DNA of 64,000 nt, taken from contig NZ_CP025030.1 of the NCBI RefSeq assembly GCF_002812705.1, positions 4,216,001 through 4,280,000 of the forward strand. The letters are read 5' to 3'. Each line of letters starts with the position of its first letter. Within the stretch, counting starts at the first letter, position 1. Positions 7,668 through 15,430 of the stretch are shown in pieces. The notes under the pieces are model-generated. The model did no database searches. It was not told the origin of the DNA and saw nothing but the letters and a program-made list of their open reading frames with translations. Position numbers and translations under genes: made by a program. Source of the stretch: Achromobacter spanius. GTDB taxonomy: Bacteria > Pseudomonadota > Gammaproteobacteria > Burkholderiales > Burkholderiaceae_B.

Positions 7668-7681
7668 GGAACAAGGTTTGC
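7668..7681 (+). promoter_or_regulatory. Sigma-54 (-24/-12) promoter of the SDR gene
   Basis: GGAACAAGGTTTGC followed by T keeps GG and TTGC at the right spacing, with A and C of the CACG block matching. The start site would be near 7693, 41 nt before the SDR start. Confidence 0.65.
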
Positions 7682-7733
7682 TCCCTGCCCTGTCAAGGCG
7701 CGCGTTCCGCGCCACGCCACAAGGAGCCTAGCC

Positions 7734-8621
7734 ATGAGCAAACCGAAGAACACCGACACGGGCGCCCGCCCGCATCCCACCCCGCCCATGCCCGGCCAGC
7801 ATCTGGAAAAGCCCGGCAATGAATCGGACATGGTGCTCAAGCCGCAGTACCAGGCGCCGGGTTATGAAGGCAGCGGCAAACTCAAGGGCATGGCTGCCAT
7901 CGTCACGGGCGGTGATTCCGGCATCGGCCGCGCGGTCAGCGTACTGTTCGCGCGTGAAGGCGCCGACATCGCCGTGGTGTACCTGGACGAGCATGAAGAC
8001 GCCGAAGAAACCCGCCGCGTGGTCGAAGCCGAAGGCCGGCGCTGCGTGCTGATTCCGGGCGACGTGCAAGACCCCGCCTTTTGCAAGAACGTGGTGGCGC
8101 AAGCCGTCAAGGAATTTGGCAAGCTCGACATCCTGGTGAACAACGCCGCCTATCAGCAGCACACCGAGAAACTTACCGAGATCAGCGACGACAAGTGGGA
8201 CAAGACCCTGCGCACCAACATCACCGGGTACTTCTACATGGCGCGCGCGGCGCTGCCCCACTTGAAGACCGGGGCGTCCATCATCAACACCGGTTCCGTG
8301 ACCGGCCTGCGCGGCAGCGCCAAGCTGCTGGATTATTCGTCGACCAAAGGGGCTATCCATGCGTTCACGCGCTCGCTGGCCGCCAACCTTGCGTCTGACG
8401 GCATACGGGTGAACGCAGTGGCGCCCGGGCCTGTGTGGACGCCGCTGAACCCCGCGGACCAAAGCCCCGAGGCCATCAAGGAATTTGGCAAGAAGACTGA
8501 CTTGGGCCGGCCCGCGCAACCCGAAGAGATCGCACCCGCCTACGTGTTCCTGGCGGCACCCGTCTGCGCCAGCTACATCACCGGCATCGTGCTGCCCATT
8601 ACCGGCAGCGCGGGCGACTGA
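7734..8621 (+). CDS. General-stress SDR-family oxidoreductase
   Basis: A 295-residue short-chain dehydrogenase of the long, general-stress-protein-39 type. It has a Pro-rich N-terminal extension of about 45 residues (H-P-T-P-P-M-P-G-Q-H), then the NAD(P) motif T-G-G-D-S-G-I-G, N-N-A, and a catalytic Ser plus Y-S-S-T-K. The C-terminus reaches I-T-G-I-V-L-P-I-T-G. AAGGAG precedes the ATG. The substrate is unknown. It lies divergent from CsbD, with opposed sigma-54-type promoters between them. Confidence 0.9.
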   Translation: MSKPKNTDTGARPHPTPPMPGQHLEKPGNESDMVLKPQYQAPGYEGSGKLKGMAAIVTGGDSGIGRAVSVLFAREGADIAVVYLDEHEDAEETRRVVEAEGRRCVLIPGDVQDPAFCKNVVAQAVKEFGKLDILVNNAAYQQHTEKLTEISDDKWDKTLRTNITGYFYMARAALPHLKTGASIINTGSVTGLRGSAKLLDYSSTKGAIHAFTRSLAANLASDGIRVNAVAPGPVWTPLNPADQSPEAIKEFGKKTDLGRPAQPEEIAPAYVFLAAPVCASYITGIVLPITGSAGD

Positions 8622-8642
8622 TCAAACGACATCACGACAACC

Positions 8643-9233
8643 TCAAGGCGTGGGCGTGGGCGCCTCGACGGTTTGGGGCGGCGCCAGCGGATCAAAGTCC
8701 TGCCACTTGCCGTCACGCCAACGCCCTTGCGCGCGTTCGATGTCATGCCCGCCGGACTCTCGCAGCACACGTCGTGCGTGCGTTTCCTGCTCGGGCGACA
8801 CATGCAGCGCCAACATGACGCCGGCCTGTCGAACGGCCGGGTGGGAATCCTGCGCCATCGGCGTCACCGAACTCCTGCGTCGGCCTCGACCCACAATCCA
8901 CATGGCGCCGGCCAATGCGCCGATATACGCGCCCACGCCCGCGGCGGCAATAACAATGAACACGGAGGCCGCTATCTGGGCGGCGATTGCCCCACCTATC
9001 AGCGCAAACAACAACCCCAAGGCGGATGCGCCCGCCACCGCGCCGATGTGCCCGCCCTTGGCGTCCGGGTCCGCCAGCCGGTCTCCCCCAATCGGATAGC
9101 GGGAATGGCCCCCTGCCGTATTGATATAGAACGTATGGACGTCGTCTTCGGTAAACCCTTCCTTGAATAAATTCTGGGTGGCCACGGAGGCCTGGTCAAA
9201 CGTGTCGAACCTTGCGGCAACGATCAAAGACAT
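8643..9233 (-). CDS. Glycine-zipper membrane protein of stress type
   Basis: A 196-residue protein. An N-terminal soluble domain (A-R-F-D-T-F-D-Q-A, about 60 residues) resembles general-stress/DUF1269-like domains. A double hydrophobic Gly/Ala-rich stretch at about residues 62-115 follows, then a cytosolic domain (A-L-H-V-S-P-E-Q-E-T-H-A-R-R-V-L-R-E-S-G-G) with an arginine-rich linker. The ATG at 9233 has GGGAGAG upstream. A -24/-12 element at 9267-9280 gives a leader of about 22 nt. It converges on the SDR gene with a 21-bp gap. Confidence 0.75.
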   Translation of the reverse strand: MSLIVAARFDTFDQASVATQNLFKEGFTEDDVHTFYINTAGGHSRYPIGGDRLADPDAKGGHIGAVAGASALGLLFALIGGAIAAQIAASVFIVIAAAGVGAYIGALAGAMWIVGRGRRRSSVTPMAQDSHPAVRQAGVMLALHVSPEQETHARRVLRESGGHDIERAQGRWRDGKWQDFDPLAPPQTVEAPTPTP

Positions 9234-9266
9234 AGCGCTCTCCCGTATGCGGACCTGAGCCGTGCA

Positions 9267-9280
9267 GCAACTTGCATACC
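9267..9280 (-). promoter_or_regulatory. Sigma-54 (-24/-12) promoter, minus strand
   Basis: On the minus strand the sequence is GGTATGCAAGTTGC: GG, A, G and TTGC match, and the spacing is exact. It sits 34 bp before the glycine-zipper gene start and is back-to-back with the perfect element at 9291-9304. Confidence 0.6.
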
Positions 9281-9290
9281 CGCCTGCCTC

Positions 9291-9304
9291 GGCACGGCGC
9301 TTGC
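9291..9304 (+). promoter_or_regulatory. Sigma-54 (-24/-12) promoter, plus strand
   Basis: GGCACGGCGCTTGC is an exact consensus match and identical to the elements at 4916 and 10285 (both minus). The start site would be near 9316, about 80 nt before the acidic-protein gene. Confidence 0.85.
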
Positions 9305-9396
9305 TGGGGCACCGGTGCCAGAGCACTGCTGTGCAGCGCTGTCCCAGCGCGGCTCTGCCACTGGGTTTGCCTTTTCACGCCACCCCGGAGACTGCC

Positions 9397-9666
9397 ATGC
9401 CCCCGAATTCATTCCCCGACATTCGTACCCCCGACGACAGCGGCCGCCCCGACCTGGGCCCCAGCGATTCGTCCGATTCGGCCAGCGACCTGCCGCCCGG
9501 ACGGGCCCGCACCGATAGCGACTCGCAGGCGACCGGCGAACGGGAGAGCGTTGATCCCGACCTGCGCGACGACGATGGAGACGACATTGCGCCCGACCAC
9601 GTCACCGACGCGGACGACGCCGGCGTGGCCCATTCGCCGCCCGACCCGGTCCGCAATGGCGGTTGA
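9397..9666 (+). CDS. Small acidic, disordered protein
   Basis: An 89-residue protein that is very rich in Asp, Ser and Pro, with no cysteine and no membrane segment. It is predicted to be disordered and strongly acidic. CGGAG lies 8 bases before the ATG, and the frame fits the leader of the sigma-54 promoter at 9291. No family is recognised. The DUF378 gene follows 66 bp later on the same strand. Confidence 0.7.
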   Translation: MPPNSFPDIRTPDDSGRPDLGPSDSSDSASDLPPGRARTDSDSQATGERESVDPDLRDDDGDDIAPDHVTDADDAGVAHSPPDPVRNGG

Positions 9667-9732
9667 TCCACACGGCCGTTCACGGGTAGCGCGGACGCCG
9701 CCCGAGCCGGCCACCATCGGAGCGAGCCAATC

Positions 9733-10011
9733 ATGAGCATGTCGGGCGAAAGTGAAAATATTTCAGAACATCAAGAAGATTTTTCCGCGCGCTCCGCACC
9801 GCGTGCGCGCGAACTTTCCTTGCTGGATTGGACCGCGTTGATCCTGGTGGTGGCGGGCGGCTTGAATTGCGGCCTGATGGCCGCCGTCAATCTGGACGTC
9901 TTCGCCAAGGTGTTGCCCGCGACCGCTGTGCGCGGCATTCAAGGCCTGATCGGGCTGGCCGCCCTGCATTGCGTGGTCATGCTGTTCAGATGGGGAGAAG
10001 AGCCGGGCTGA
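9733..10011 (+). CDS. DUF378 two-helix membrane protein
   Basis: A 92-residue protein with a charged N-terminal tail of about 30 residues. The DUF378 core L-D-W-T-A-L-I-L-V-V-A-G-G-L-N-C-G follows, with two membrane helices near residues 34-50 and 65-83. The biochemical function is unknown. It probably shares the transcript of the acidic protein upstream. Its stop codon lies inside a hairpin shared with the convergent gene. Confidence 0.8.
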   Translation: MSMSGESENISEHQEDFSARSAPRARELSLLDWTALILVVAGGLNCGLMAAVNLDVFAKVLPATAVRGIQGLIGLAALHCVVMLFRWGEEPG

Positions 10012-10022
10012 ACGCCCGGCTC
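10000..10022. terminator. Hairpin between convergent genes
   Basis: GAGCCGGGC at 10000-10008 and GCCCGGCTC at 10014-10022 form a perfect 9-bp stem with a 5-base loop. It spans the end of the DUF378 gene and faces the convergent small gene. There is no T run. Confidence 0.5.
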
Positions 10023-10025
10023 CGT

Positions 10026-10247
10026 TCAGCTACCCGCGGGACGCGTGCCCGGATACTGGCCGCCCTCTTCGAATTCCGGCCCCTTGGTGTTGGGCTTTTT
10101 ATCCGCCGGGCGCTTGGCGGGCTGTTCGGCCTCACCATATCCAGGCTTGTCGGCGCCGAACTGGCCGCTGTCGCGCGCCGCTTCCGCTTCATCCTTGGAC
10201 TCGTTTGCCTTGGATTTTCCCGGGTCCTGCTCGCTGTTTTGTGTCAT
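10026..10247 (-). CDS. Small hydrophilic, disordered protein
   Basis: A 73-residue protein rich in Lys, Glu, Asp, Gly and Pro, without hydrophobic segments. Such highly hydrophilic stress proteins resemble hydrophilins in composition, which is only an analogy. GGAGAACGAG precedes the ATG. The consensus sigma-54 element at 10285-10298 would start its transcript about 26 nt upstream of the start codon. Confidence 0.75.
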   Translation of the reverse strand: MTQNSEQDPGKSKANESKDEAEAARDSGQFGADKPGYGEAEQPAKRPADKKPNTKGPEFEEGGQYPGTRPAGS

Positions 10248-10284
10248 CTCGTTCTCCGTATCGCGTCATGCGCCGCCTTGTTGC

Positions 10285-10298
10285 GCAAGCGCCGTGCC
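10285..10298 (-). promoter_or_regulatory. Sigma-54 (-24/-12) promoter, minus strand
   Basis: The minus-strand sequence GGCACGGCGCTTGC is an exact consensus match and the third identical copy in the cluster. It is only 10 bp from the opposed element at 10309. Confidence 0.85.
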
Positions 10299-10308
10299 CG
10301 GCGGCCTG

Positions 10309-10322
10309 GGAACGCCACTTGC
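10309..10322 (+). promoter_or_regulatory. Sigma-54 (-24/-12) promoter, plus strand
   Basis: GGAACGCCACTTGC followed by TT matches except for one base of the CACG block. The start site would be near 10334. A GTCCAC/GTGGAC hairpin at 10337-10354 lies in the predicted leader, before the AGGAG site of the next gene. Confidence 0.8.
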
Positions 10323-10374
10323 TTGAGCGGCAGTACGTCCACCGCAGTGTGGACTCTACCCCTAGGAGTCAGCC

Positions 10375-10758
10375 ATGAATCTGTCCAGAACCGTTTGCCC
10401 CGCTATTGCCTTGTGCCTGTCCGCCCTTGCATTCCAGGCGGGCGCGCAAACGCCCCAAGGCGGCTCCGCACCGTTGCGCACGGACGACCAGATCGACAAC
10501 CAGTACAAGATGGACAGGAAAGCGTGCGACGCCATGAAGGCCGACCAGAAGGACGTGTGCGAAAAGCAGGCCGACGCCACTCGCGACAAGGCGCGCGCCG
10601 ACGCCCGGGCGGGCAAGGAAAAGGCTGAAGCCAACCATGACGCCGCCAAGGCCAAGAACGATGCTGATTACAAGGTGGGCAAGGCGAAGTGCGATGCGCT
10701 GTCAGGCAACGCACAAGATGCCTGCATGGCGGACCTGAAGACCCGCCACGGCAAGTAG
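10375..10758 (+). CDS. Secreted Lys/Ala-rich small protein
   Basis: A 127-residue protein with a clear signal peptide (about residues 1-24, cleaved near A-G-A-Q). The mature region is Lys/Ala/Asp-rich and helical, with four cysteines (K-A-C-D, D-V-C-E, K-C-D, D-A-C-M) that could form two periplasmic disulfides. Similar proteins are often called TolA-like by composition only. TAGGAG precedes the ATG, and the sigma-54 element at 10309 lies upstream. The exact function is unknown. Confidence 0.8.
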   Translation: MNLSRTVCPAIALCLSALAFQAGAQTPQGGSAPLRTDDQIDNQYKMDRKACDAMKADQKDVCEKQADATRDKARADARAGKEKAEANHDAAKAKNDADYKVGKAKCDALSGNAQDACMADLKTRHGK

Positions 10759-10771
10759 GCCGCTGGCGCGG

Positions 10772-12154
10772 TCAGGCGGCATTGCGGGAATCGCGCGATC
10801 CGGCGTCTTCGCCGGGCAGCACGATTCCGGCGGCCGCGTATTCCTCAAGACGGTTGTAAAGCGTCTTGGGGCTGATGCCCAGCATCAGCGCGGCCTGCTT
10901 CTTCACGCCATTGCAGCGTTCGAGCGTGGCCAGGATCAAGCGCCGGTCTGCTTCGGCCAGCGTTTCACCAACCGGCACGCTGACTTCGCTGTTCGCCGCT
11001 TCGCCCGCCGGCGACACCTGCGGGGCCAACATGTCCACGCCCAGCACATCGCCATCGGCCATGATGAAGGCGCGGCGCACAAAGTTCTTCAGTTCGCGCA
11101 CGTTGCCGGGCCACTCGTACTGCTTGAGCGCTTCGGCCGCCTCGGGTGAAAAGGCCTTGTTCTTGCCGGACTCCTGGTTTTGCGCCTGCAGGAAACGGCG
11201 CGCCAGGAACAGGATGTCGTCGCCGCGTTCACGCAAGGGCGGCAACTCGATCGGGAATACGCTCAGACGGTAGTAAAGGTCTTCGCGCAGCTTGCCTTCC
11301 TGCACCGCCTGTTCGGGATTGCGGTTGGTGGCCGCCACGATGCGGATGTTGCAGTTGATCTCGCGATTCGTTCCCACGCGCATGAACTGGCCCGTTTCAA
11401 GCACGCGCAGCAGCTTGACTTGCAGGTCCAGCGGCATCTCGGTCACTTCGTCCAGGAACAGCGTGCCGCCGTCCGCGCGTTCGAAGTAGCCCTTGTGCTG
11501 GCGGTCGGCGCCGGTAAAGCTGCCGCGCTCATGCCCGAACATTTCGCTTTCGATCAGGTTCGGTGAAATCGCGCCGCAATTGACGGCAATGAACGGGCGC
11601 TGGCGGCGCGTGCTGAGTTCGTGAATGGCATGCGCGGCCAGTTCCTTGCCGGTGCCGCTTTCGCCGATCAACAGCGTCGTGACGTTCGTGGGCGCGACCC
11701 GCCCGATCTGGCGATAGAGCTCGACCATGCGCGGCGATTCGCCGTACAGCTTGCCGAAGCGGCCAGGTTCCTCGAACGGCATGCCAGGCAGTTCACCGCC
11801 GGCATTGGTCACCACGCGCGTCAGAATTTCATTCAGCCGTTCCATGCAGATCGGCTTGACCAGGAAATCGCTCGCGCCCAGGCGCAGGGCCTGAACCGCG
11901 TAGTCGACCGTGCCATGGCCGGTCATCACGACAACTTCGGCGCTGGCCACGGCCGCATTCTTGAAGATGTCCAGGCCGTTGCCACCCGGCAAGCGGACGT
12001 CGGTCAACACCAGATCCGGCGCTTGCCGTTCCAGCTGTATCAGCGCATCTTTGATGCTGCCTGCCACTGCAACCGAAAAACCGCTGTCGCGGCCCATTTC
12101 GGCCAGTGTTTCCCGGATCGCGTCGTCGTCATCGACGACAAGCAGATGAGGCAT
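10772..12154 (-). CDS. NtrC-family sigma-54-dependent response regulator
   Basis: A 460-residue activator with three domains. The receiver domain (residues 1-120) has the acidic pocket D8-D11, phospho-acceptor D52 and K100. The AAA+ domain (about 135-375) has Walker A G-E-S-G-T-G-K-E (164-171), the sigma-54-contact loop as G-S-F-T-G-A (211-216) rather than G-A-F-T-G-A, and Walker B T-L-F-L-D-E (231-236). A Fis-type helix-turn-helix lies at about 415-440 ([19 protein letters not shown]). It is divergent from a receiver-less activator. The hybrid kinase at 15559-18564 is the likely partner, by context. Confidence 0.93.
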   Translation of the reverse strand: MPHLLVVDDDDAIRETLAEMGRDSGFSVAVAGSIKDALIQLERQAPDLVLTDVRLPGGNGLDIFKNAAVASAEVVVMTGHGTVDYAVQALRLGASDFLVKPICMERLNEILTRVVTNAGGELPGMPFEEPGRFGKLYGESPRMVELYRQIGRVAPTNVTTLLIGESGTGKELAAHAIHELSTRRQRPFIAVNCGAISPNLIESEMFGHERGSFTGADRQHKGYFERADGGTLFLDEVTEMPLDLQVKLLRVLETGQFMRVGTNREINCNIRIVAATNRNPEQAVQEGKLREDLYYRLSVFPIELPPLRERGDDILFLARRFLQAQNQESGKNKAFSPEAAEALKQYEWPGNVRELKNFVRRAFIMADGDVLGVDMLAPQVSPAGEAANSEVSVPVGETLAEADRRLILATLERCNGVKKQAALMLGISPKTLYNRLEEYAAAGIVLPGEDAGSRDSRNAA

Positions 12155-12362
12155 AGCTTCTCCGTGTAGACGTGCGAATTGGTGGTGGATATATCGTCAC
12201 GCATTTATCAATACGAGGATAGACAGTCTCGCCGCATAATGCGTAAAGAATCGATACTGTCCACTAAAGTTTTCGAATACTTGCAACTGGTCGCAATCGC
12301 GCGACGGACGCCCCACTACGATTATGCAGTCGCGTTAGGCCCCGGCGGCCCGAGGTAAAAGT
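12155..12362. promoter_or_regulatory. Divergent control region between the two activators
   Basis: This 208-bp AT-richer gap holds the starts of both activator genes. Inverted arms ACGCAT (12199-12204)/ATGCGT (12239-12244) and GACAGT (12222-12227)/ACTGTC (12256-12261) overlap each other. No GG-N8-TTGC element was found on either strand, so both genes are probably transcribed by another sigma factor. Arms seen; function inferred. Confidence 0.45.
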
Positions 12363-13364
12363 ATGGCAAATCGCACCACCGCGCGGCGTGACAATGCGCC
12401 CGTGTCCCCGGTTACTCGCATGGACGTAACCGGCATGTCTGCCGTCATGCAAAAGTTGGCATCCCAATTGCAACTGGCGGCGGCGACAGACGCCAGCGTC
12501 TTCATTGTGGGCGAAAGTGGCTCGGGCAAAGAGATCATTGCCCGCGAGATCCATGACGCCAGCGACCGGCGCGGTGCGCCGTTCGTCGCCGTGAATTGCG
12601 GCGCAATCAGCGGCACCCTGGCCCACGCCGAACTCTTCGGCCACGAAAAAGGCAGTTTCACCGGCGCGGTCGCGCAGAACGCAGGCTACTTCGAGTACGC
12701 CAGCGGCGGCACCTTGTTCCTGGACGAGGTCACGGAAATGCCACCGGACATGCAGGTGCATTTCTTGCGCGTGCTTGAGGTCGGCACCTATCAGCGCGTG
12801 GGCGGCACAGATCTGCTGCGCGCCAATGTGCGCATCATCTGCGCCAGCAACCGCGACCCCGCAGCGTCCGTCGCCGACGGCCGGCTGCGCCAGGATTTCC
12901 TGCACCGCCTTTTGGTCATTCCCCTGCGCGTGCCGCCGCTGCGCGAGCGCGGCGACGACGCCGTGATCCTGGCGCAGCAGTTCCTGGATACCCTCAATGC
13001 GCGGCACGACACGCAGAAGACATTCTCCAAACGCATGCTGGAGGCCATCGCCCAGCATGACTGGCCGGGCAATGTGCGCGAACTGCGCAATGTCGTGCAG
13101 CGCGCCTACATCCTGGCGGATACGCAACTCGAGGCCAACCTGCTCACCCGTCCCCCGGCCACCCAACATGCCGAAATGCGTGAAGGCGCCATGAGTTTCC
13201 CTGTAGGCATGCCGCTGGACCAGGCGCAACGCGCCTTCATCCTGGCCACTCTGGCGCATCACGGCGGCGACAAGCGGCGCACGGCGGACACCTTGGGCGT
13301 CAGCTTGAAGACCTTGTACAACCGCCTGGACGTCTACGAAAAAGAAGGCTTGGCCGGCGGCTGA
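12363..13364 (+). CDS. Receiver-less sigma-54 enhancer-binding protein (PspF-like layout)
   Basis: A 333-residue activator with almost no N-terminal regulatory domain. The AAA+ domain has Walker A G-E-S-G-S-G-K-E (50-57), loop G-S-F-T-G-A (97-102) and Walker B T-L-F-L-D-E (117-122), plus the arginine region L-R-Q-D-F-L-H-R-L. A Fis-type HTH closes the protein (K-R-R-T-A-D-T-L-G-V-S-L-K-T-L-Y-N-R-L). Lacking a receiver, it should be constitutively competent or controlled by a separate partner. It ends 78 bp before the rpoN promoter, on the same strand. It shares the Ser-substituted loop with the divergent regulator. Confidence 0.92.
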   Translation: MANRTTARRDNAPVSPVTRMDVTGMSAVMQKLASQLQLAAATDASVFIVGESGSGKEIIAREIHDASDRRGAPFVAVNCGAISGTLAHAELFGHEKGSFTGAVAQNAGYFEYASGGTLFLDEVTEMPPDMQVHFLRVLEVGTYQRVGGTDLLRANVRIICASNRDPAASVADGRLRQDFLHRLLVIPLRVPPLRERGDDAVILAQQFLDTLNARHDTQKTFSKRMLEAIAQHDWPGNVRELRNVVQRAYILADTQLEANLLTRPPATQHAEMREGAMSFPVGMPLDQAQRAFILATLAHHGGDKRRTADTLGVSLKTLYNRLDVYEKEGLAGG

Positions 13365-13371
13365 GCAGTTC

Positions 13372-13388
13372 TTACATCCCGCTTGTAA
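13372..13388 (+). promoter_or_regulatory. Inverted repeat upstream of the rpoN promoter
   Basis: TTACA-N7-TGTAA is centred about 63 bp before the -24 element. The position suits an upstream activator site for one of the two enhancer-binding proteins. Seen directly; the assignment is speculative. Confidence 0.4.
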
Positions 13389-13441
13389 TACGGTCGCTGT
13401 CCCAGGCGGCTGCCCCGTGTCCGCCCGCCCGCAAAACGGGC

Positions 13442-13458
13442 TGGCACGGATCTTGCAT
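13442..13458 (+). promoter_or_regulatory. Perfect sigma-54 promoter before rpoN
   Basis: TGGCACGGATCTTGCAT is a full match to the extended -24/-12 consensus TGGCACG-N4-TTGCA/T. The start site would be near 13468. Because the -12 element includes the first available ATG (13457), translation cannot begin there on this transcript. Confidence 0.9.
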
Positions 13459-13507
13459 GAGTCTTGAAAGGTACCGCCCTTTGGCGGCTTTCATTCAGGA
13501 GACTCGA

Positions 13508-14965
13508 TTGGGCCACCCCTCGCAAGAATTGCGCCTGCGCCAACAAATGACGCTAGCGCCTCGCTTGCAGCAGTCTGTCAAGCTGCTGCAGATGTCGGCG
13601 CTTGAATTCACGACCGCGGTGGAACACGCGCTAGCCACGAACCCTTTTCTTGAAGACGGCGACGAACAGGACAGCGAACCGTCTTCAAACGGCGATGCCA
13701 TCAAGCCCGGCAATTATGCCGACGCCACCGAGTCCGCCGCCGAGCCTGCCGCTGCCGCACCGGCCTCGGATGCCGACGATCCTATCCCTGACGCGCCCGC
13801 CTATTCCGGCGACTACCCGACCCAACTGTCCAGCGGCGGCGATGGCAAGGACATGGGCCAATGGGTGTGCGCCACCGTCTCCATGCGGGAAAGGCTGTCG
13901 GCCGATCTAGGCAACTACCACCTGGAACCGCGCGACCGTCTGCTGGCTGAATTCATCATCGACGCCCTGGACGACGACGGCTACCTGCGGGTGCCCTTGA
14001 CCAGCTTGAGCGACCCCGCCCAATCCGCGTTCAGCCCCCCGCCCGATGAAGGCGAATGGCTCGCCGCCCTGCGCCTGGTACAGCAGTTGGACGCCCCAGG
14101 CCTGGCGGCGCGAGACCTGACCGAATGCCTGTCCTTGCAACTGGCCGCCGCGCAATCGGTGGCGCCGGCCGTGCGTGACCTGGCGTTGCGCATCGTGCGC
14201 GAACATCTTGATCGCTTGGGTAAAAACGATTCCGTGGGTCTACGACGCCTGTTGGGCGCGTCCGAAGATGCGATCCGCGAGGCCTGCGCCCTGATCCGCA
14301 GCCTGAACCCCAAACCGGGCTCGCGCTATAGCGCTGAAGCACCGGTCTATGTGGTGCCGGACGTGTTCGTGGACAAGTGGCATTCACGCTGGCGCGTCCT
14401 GCCCAATCGCAATGCCATGCCGCAAGCGCGGCTGCATCGCACCTACGCAGACCTGTTCCGTCGCGCGCGCCTGGATGACCGCAGCCCGATGGCGCAAGAG
14501 CTGCAGGAAGCACGCTGGCTGGTGCGTAACGTCGAGCAGCGCTATACGACGATCCAGCGTGTGGCCGAGGCCATCGTCAAGCGCCAGCAGACTTTCTTTG
14601 AATACGGTGAAGTGGCGTTGCGTCCGCTGATGCTGCGCGAAGTGGCTGACGATCTGGACATGCATGAATCCACCGTGTCGCGCGCCACTGTCGGCAAATA
14701 CATGGTGACCCCGCGCGGCGTGTTCGAGTTTCGCCATTTCTTCTCGCGTGAATTGGCGACGGAATCGGGCGGCTCGTGTTCGGCCGCCGCCGTTCGCGCG
14801 CTGATCAAGGAAATGGTGGAAGCCGAAGACCCGACCATGCCCTTGTCGGACGTGGCCCTGACCCAGCAACTGGCGGCCAGCGGAATTTTGCTGGCGCGGC
14901 GCACCGTGTCCAAGTATCGCGGGCAACTGCGCGTGCCTCCGGCTGAACTACGCAGGCAGCATTAA
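13508..14965 (+). CDS. rpoN: RNA polymerase sigma-54 factor (RpoN paralogue)
   Basis: A 485-residue sigma-54. Region I is Gln/Leu-rich (L-R-L-R-Q-Q-M-T-L-A-P-R-L-Q-Q-S). An acidic linker at about residues 50-110 and the core-binding domain follow. Near residues 390-410 is the H-E-S-T-V-S-R-A helix-turn-helix. The C-terminal RpoN box reads A-R-R-T-V-S-K-Y-R. The TTG at 13508 is chosen: it has AGGAG 6 bases upstream and yields the normal family N-terminus, while the ATG at 13457 lies inside the promoter. The usual neighbours lptB, hpf and ptsN are absent, so this is probably a second copy. It appears autoregulated. Confidence 0.92.
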   Translation: MGHPSQELRLRQQMTLAPRLQQSVKLLQMSALEFTTAVEHALATNPFLEDGDEQDSEPSSNGDAIKPGNYADATESAAEPAAAAPASDADDPIPDAPAYSGDYPTQLSSGGDGKDMGQWVCATVSMRERLSADLGNYHLEPRDRLLAEFIIDALDDDGYLRVPLTSLSDPAQSAFSPPPDEGEWLAALRLVQQLDAPGLAARDLTECLSLQLAAAQSVAPAVRDLALRIVREHLDRLGKNDSVGLRRLLGASEDAIREACALIRSLNPKPGSRYSAEAPVYVVPDVFVDKWHSRWRVLPNRNAMPQARLHRTYADLFRRARLDDRSPMAQELQEARWLVRNVEQRYTTIQRVAEAIVKRQQTFFEYGEVALRPLMLREVADDLDMHESTVSRATVGKYMVTPRGVFEFRHFFSRELATESGGSCSAAAVRALIKEMVEAEDPTMPLSDVALTQQLAASGILLARRTVSKYRGQLRVPPAELRRQH

Positions 14966-15025
14966 GACAGCATCCCGTCGGCCGTCCCTGACGGCGAGTT
15001 TCCTTTCATGGCTTCAGGCACGTAA

Positions 15026-15052
15026 AAAAGGCTTCCCTTGGGAAGCCTTTTG
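15026..15052. terminator. Bidirectional rho-independent terminator
   Basis: AAAAGGCTTCC (15026-15036) pairs with GGAAGCCTTTT (15041-15051) around a 4-base loop, with an A run on one side and a T run on the other. It separates rpoN from the convergent gene at 15061. Confidence 0.85.
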
Positions 15053-15060
15053 CTTGGCGC

Positions 15061-15411
15061 TTACTTCGAGCCGCCCGTGTTCGGATATCCCGGAGGCGGC
15101 GTCGCGCCAGATGCAGGCGTACGCGGCACGTTGTCGTTCGCCTCGCGCTTTTTGTTCGGCATCTGGCCCGAGTGCTTATCCGTAGACATGGTGCCGCTCT
15201 TGTCCACCTTGGGGGGCATGGTCCCGGTGGAGGGCGTCTGGTTGGGCGCCGGCGCCATTTGGCCAGGAGGCAGCGGGCGATTGGGTTGCGCGGCGGTCGT
15301 GTCGTTCGGCGTGTTGGACGGTGAAGTCGGGGTGGCCGTTTGGGCCATTACCCCGCCAGCGGACAAACCGGCAGCCAATGCGAGAGCGCAAGTCAAAGGA
15401 CGGAATTTCAT
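15061..15411 (-). CDS. Secreted Pro/Thr-rich small protein
   Basis: A 116-residue protein with a signal peptide (residues 1-26, cleaved near V-M-A-Q). The mature region is low-complexity, rich in Pro, Thr, Asn and Gly, and ends P-P-P-G-Y-P-N-T-G. AAGGAG lies 9 bases before the ATG at 15411; the longer open frame upstream crosses its promoter and is rejected. A sigma-54 element at 15449-15462 adds it to the local regulon. It is expected in the periplasm or envelope; the function is unknown. Confidence 0.75.
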   Translation of the reverse strand: MKFRPLTCALALAAGLSAGGVMAQTATPTSPSNTPNDTTAAQPNRPLPPGQMAPAPNQTPSTGTMPPKVDKSGTMSTDKHSGQMPNKKREANDNVPRTPASGATPPPGYPNTGGSK

Positions 15412-15430
15412 AGTCAGACTCCTTAGTGGG

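Noticed and set aside
13457..13507. ATG at 13457 as the rpoN start
   Set aside because: It lies in the -12 element of a perfect sigma-54 promoter, upstream of the predicted start site. The TTG at 13508 has a better ribosome-binding site and family-like N-terminus.
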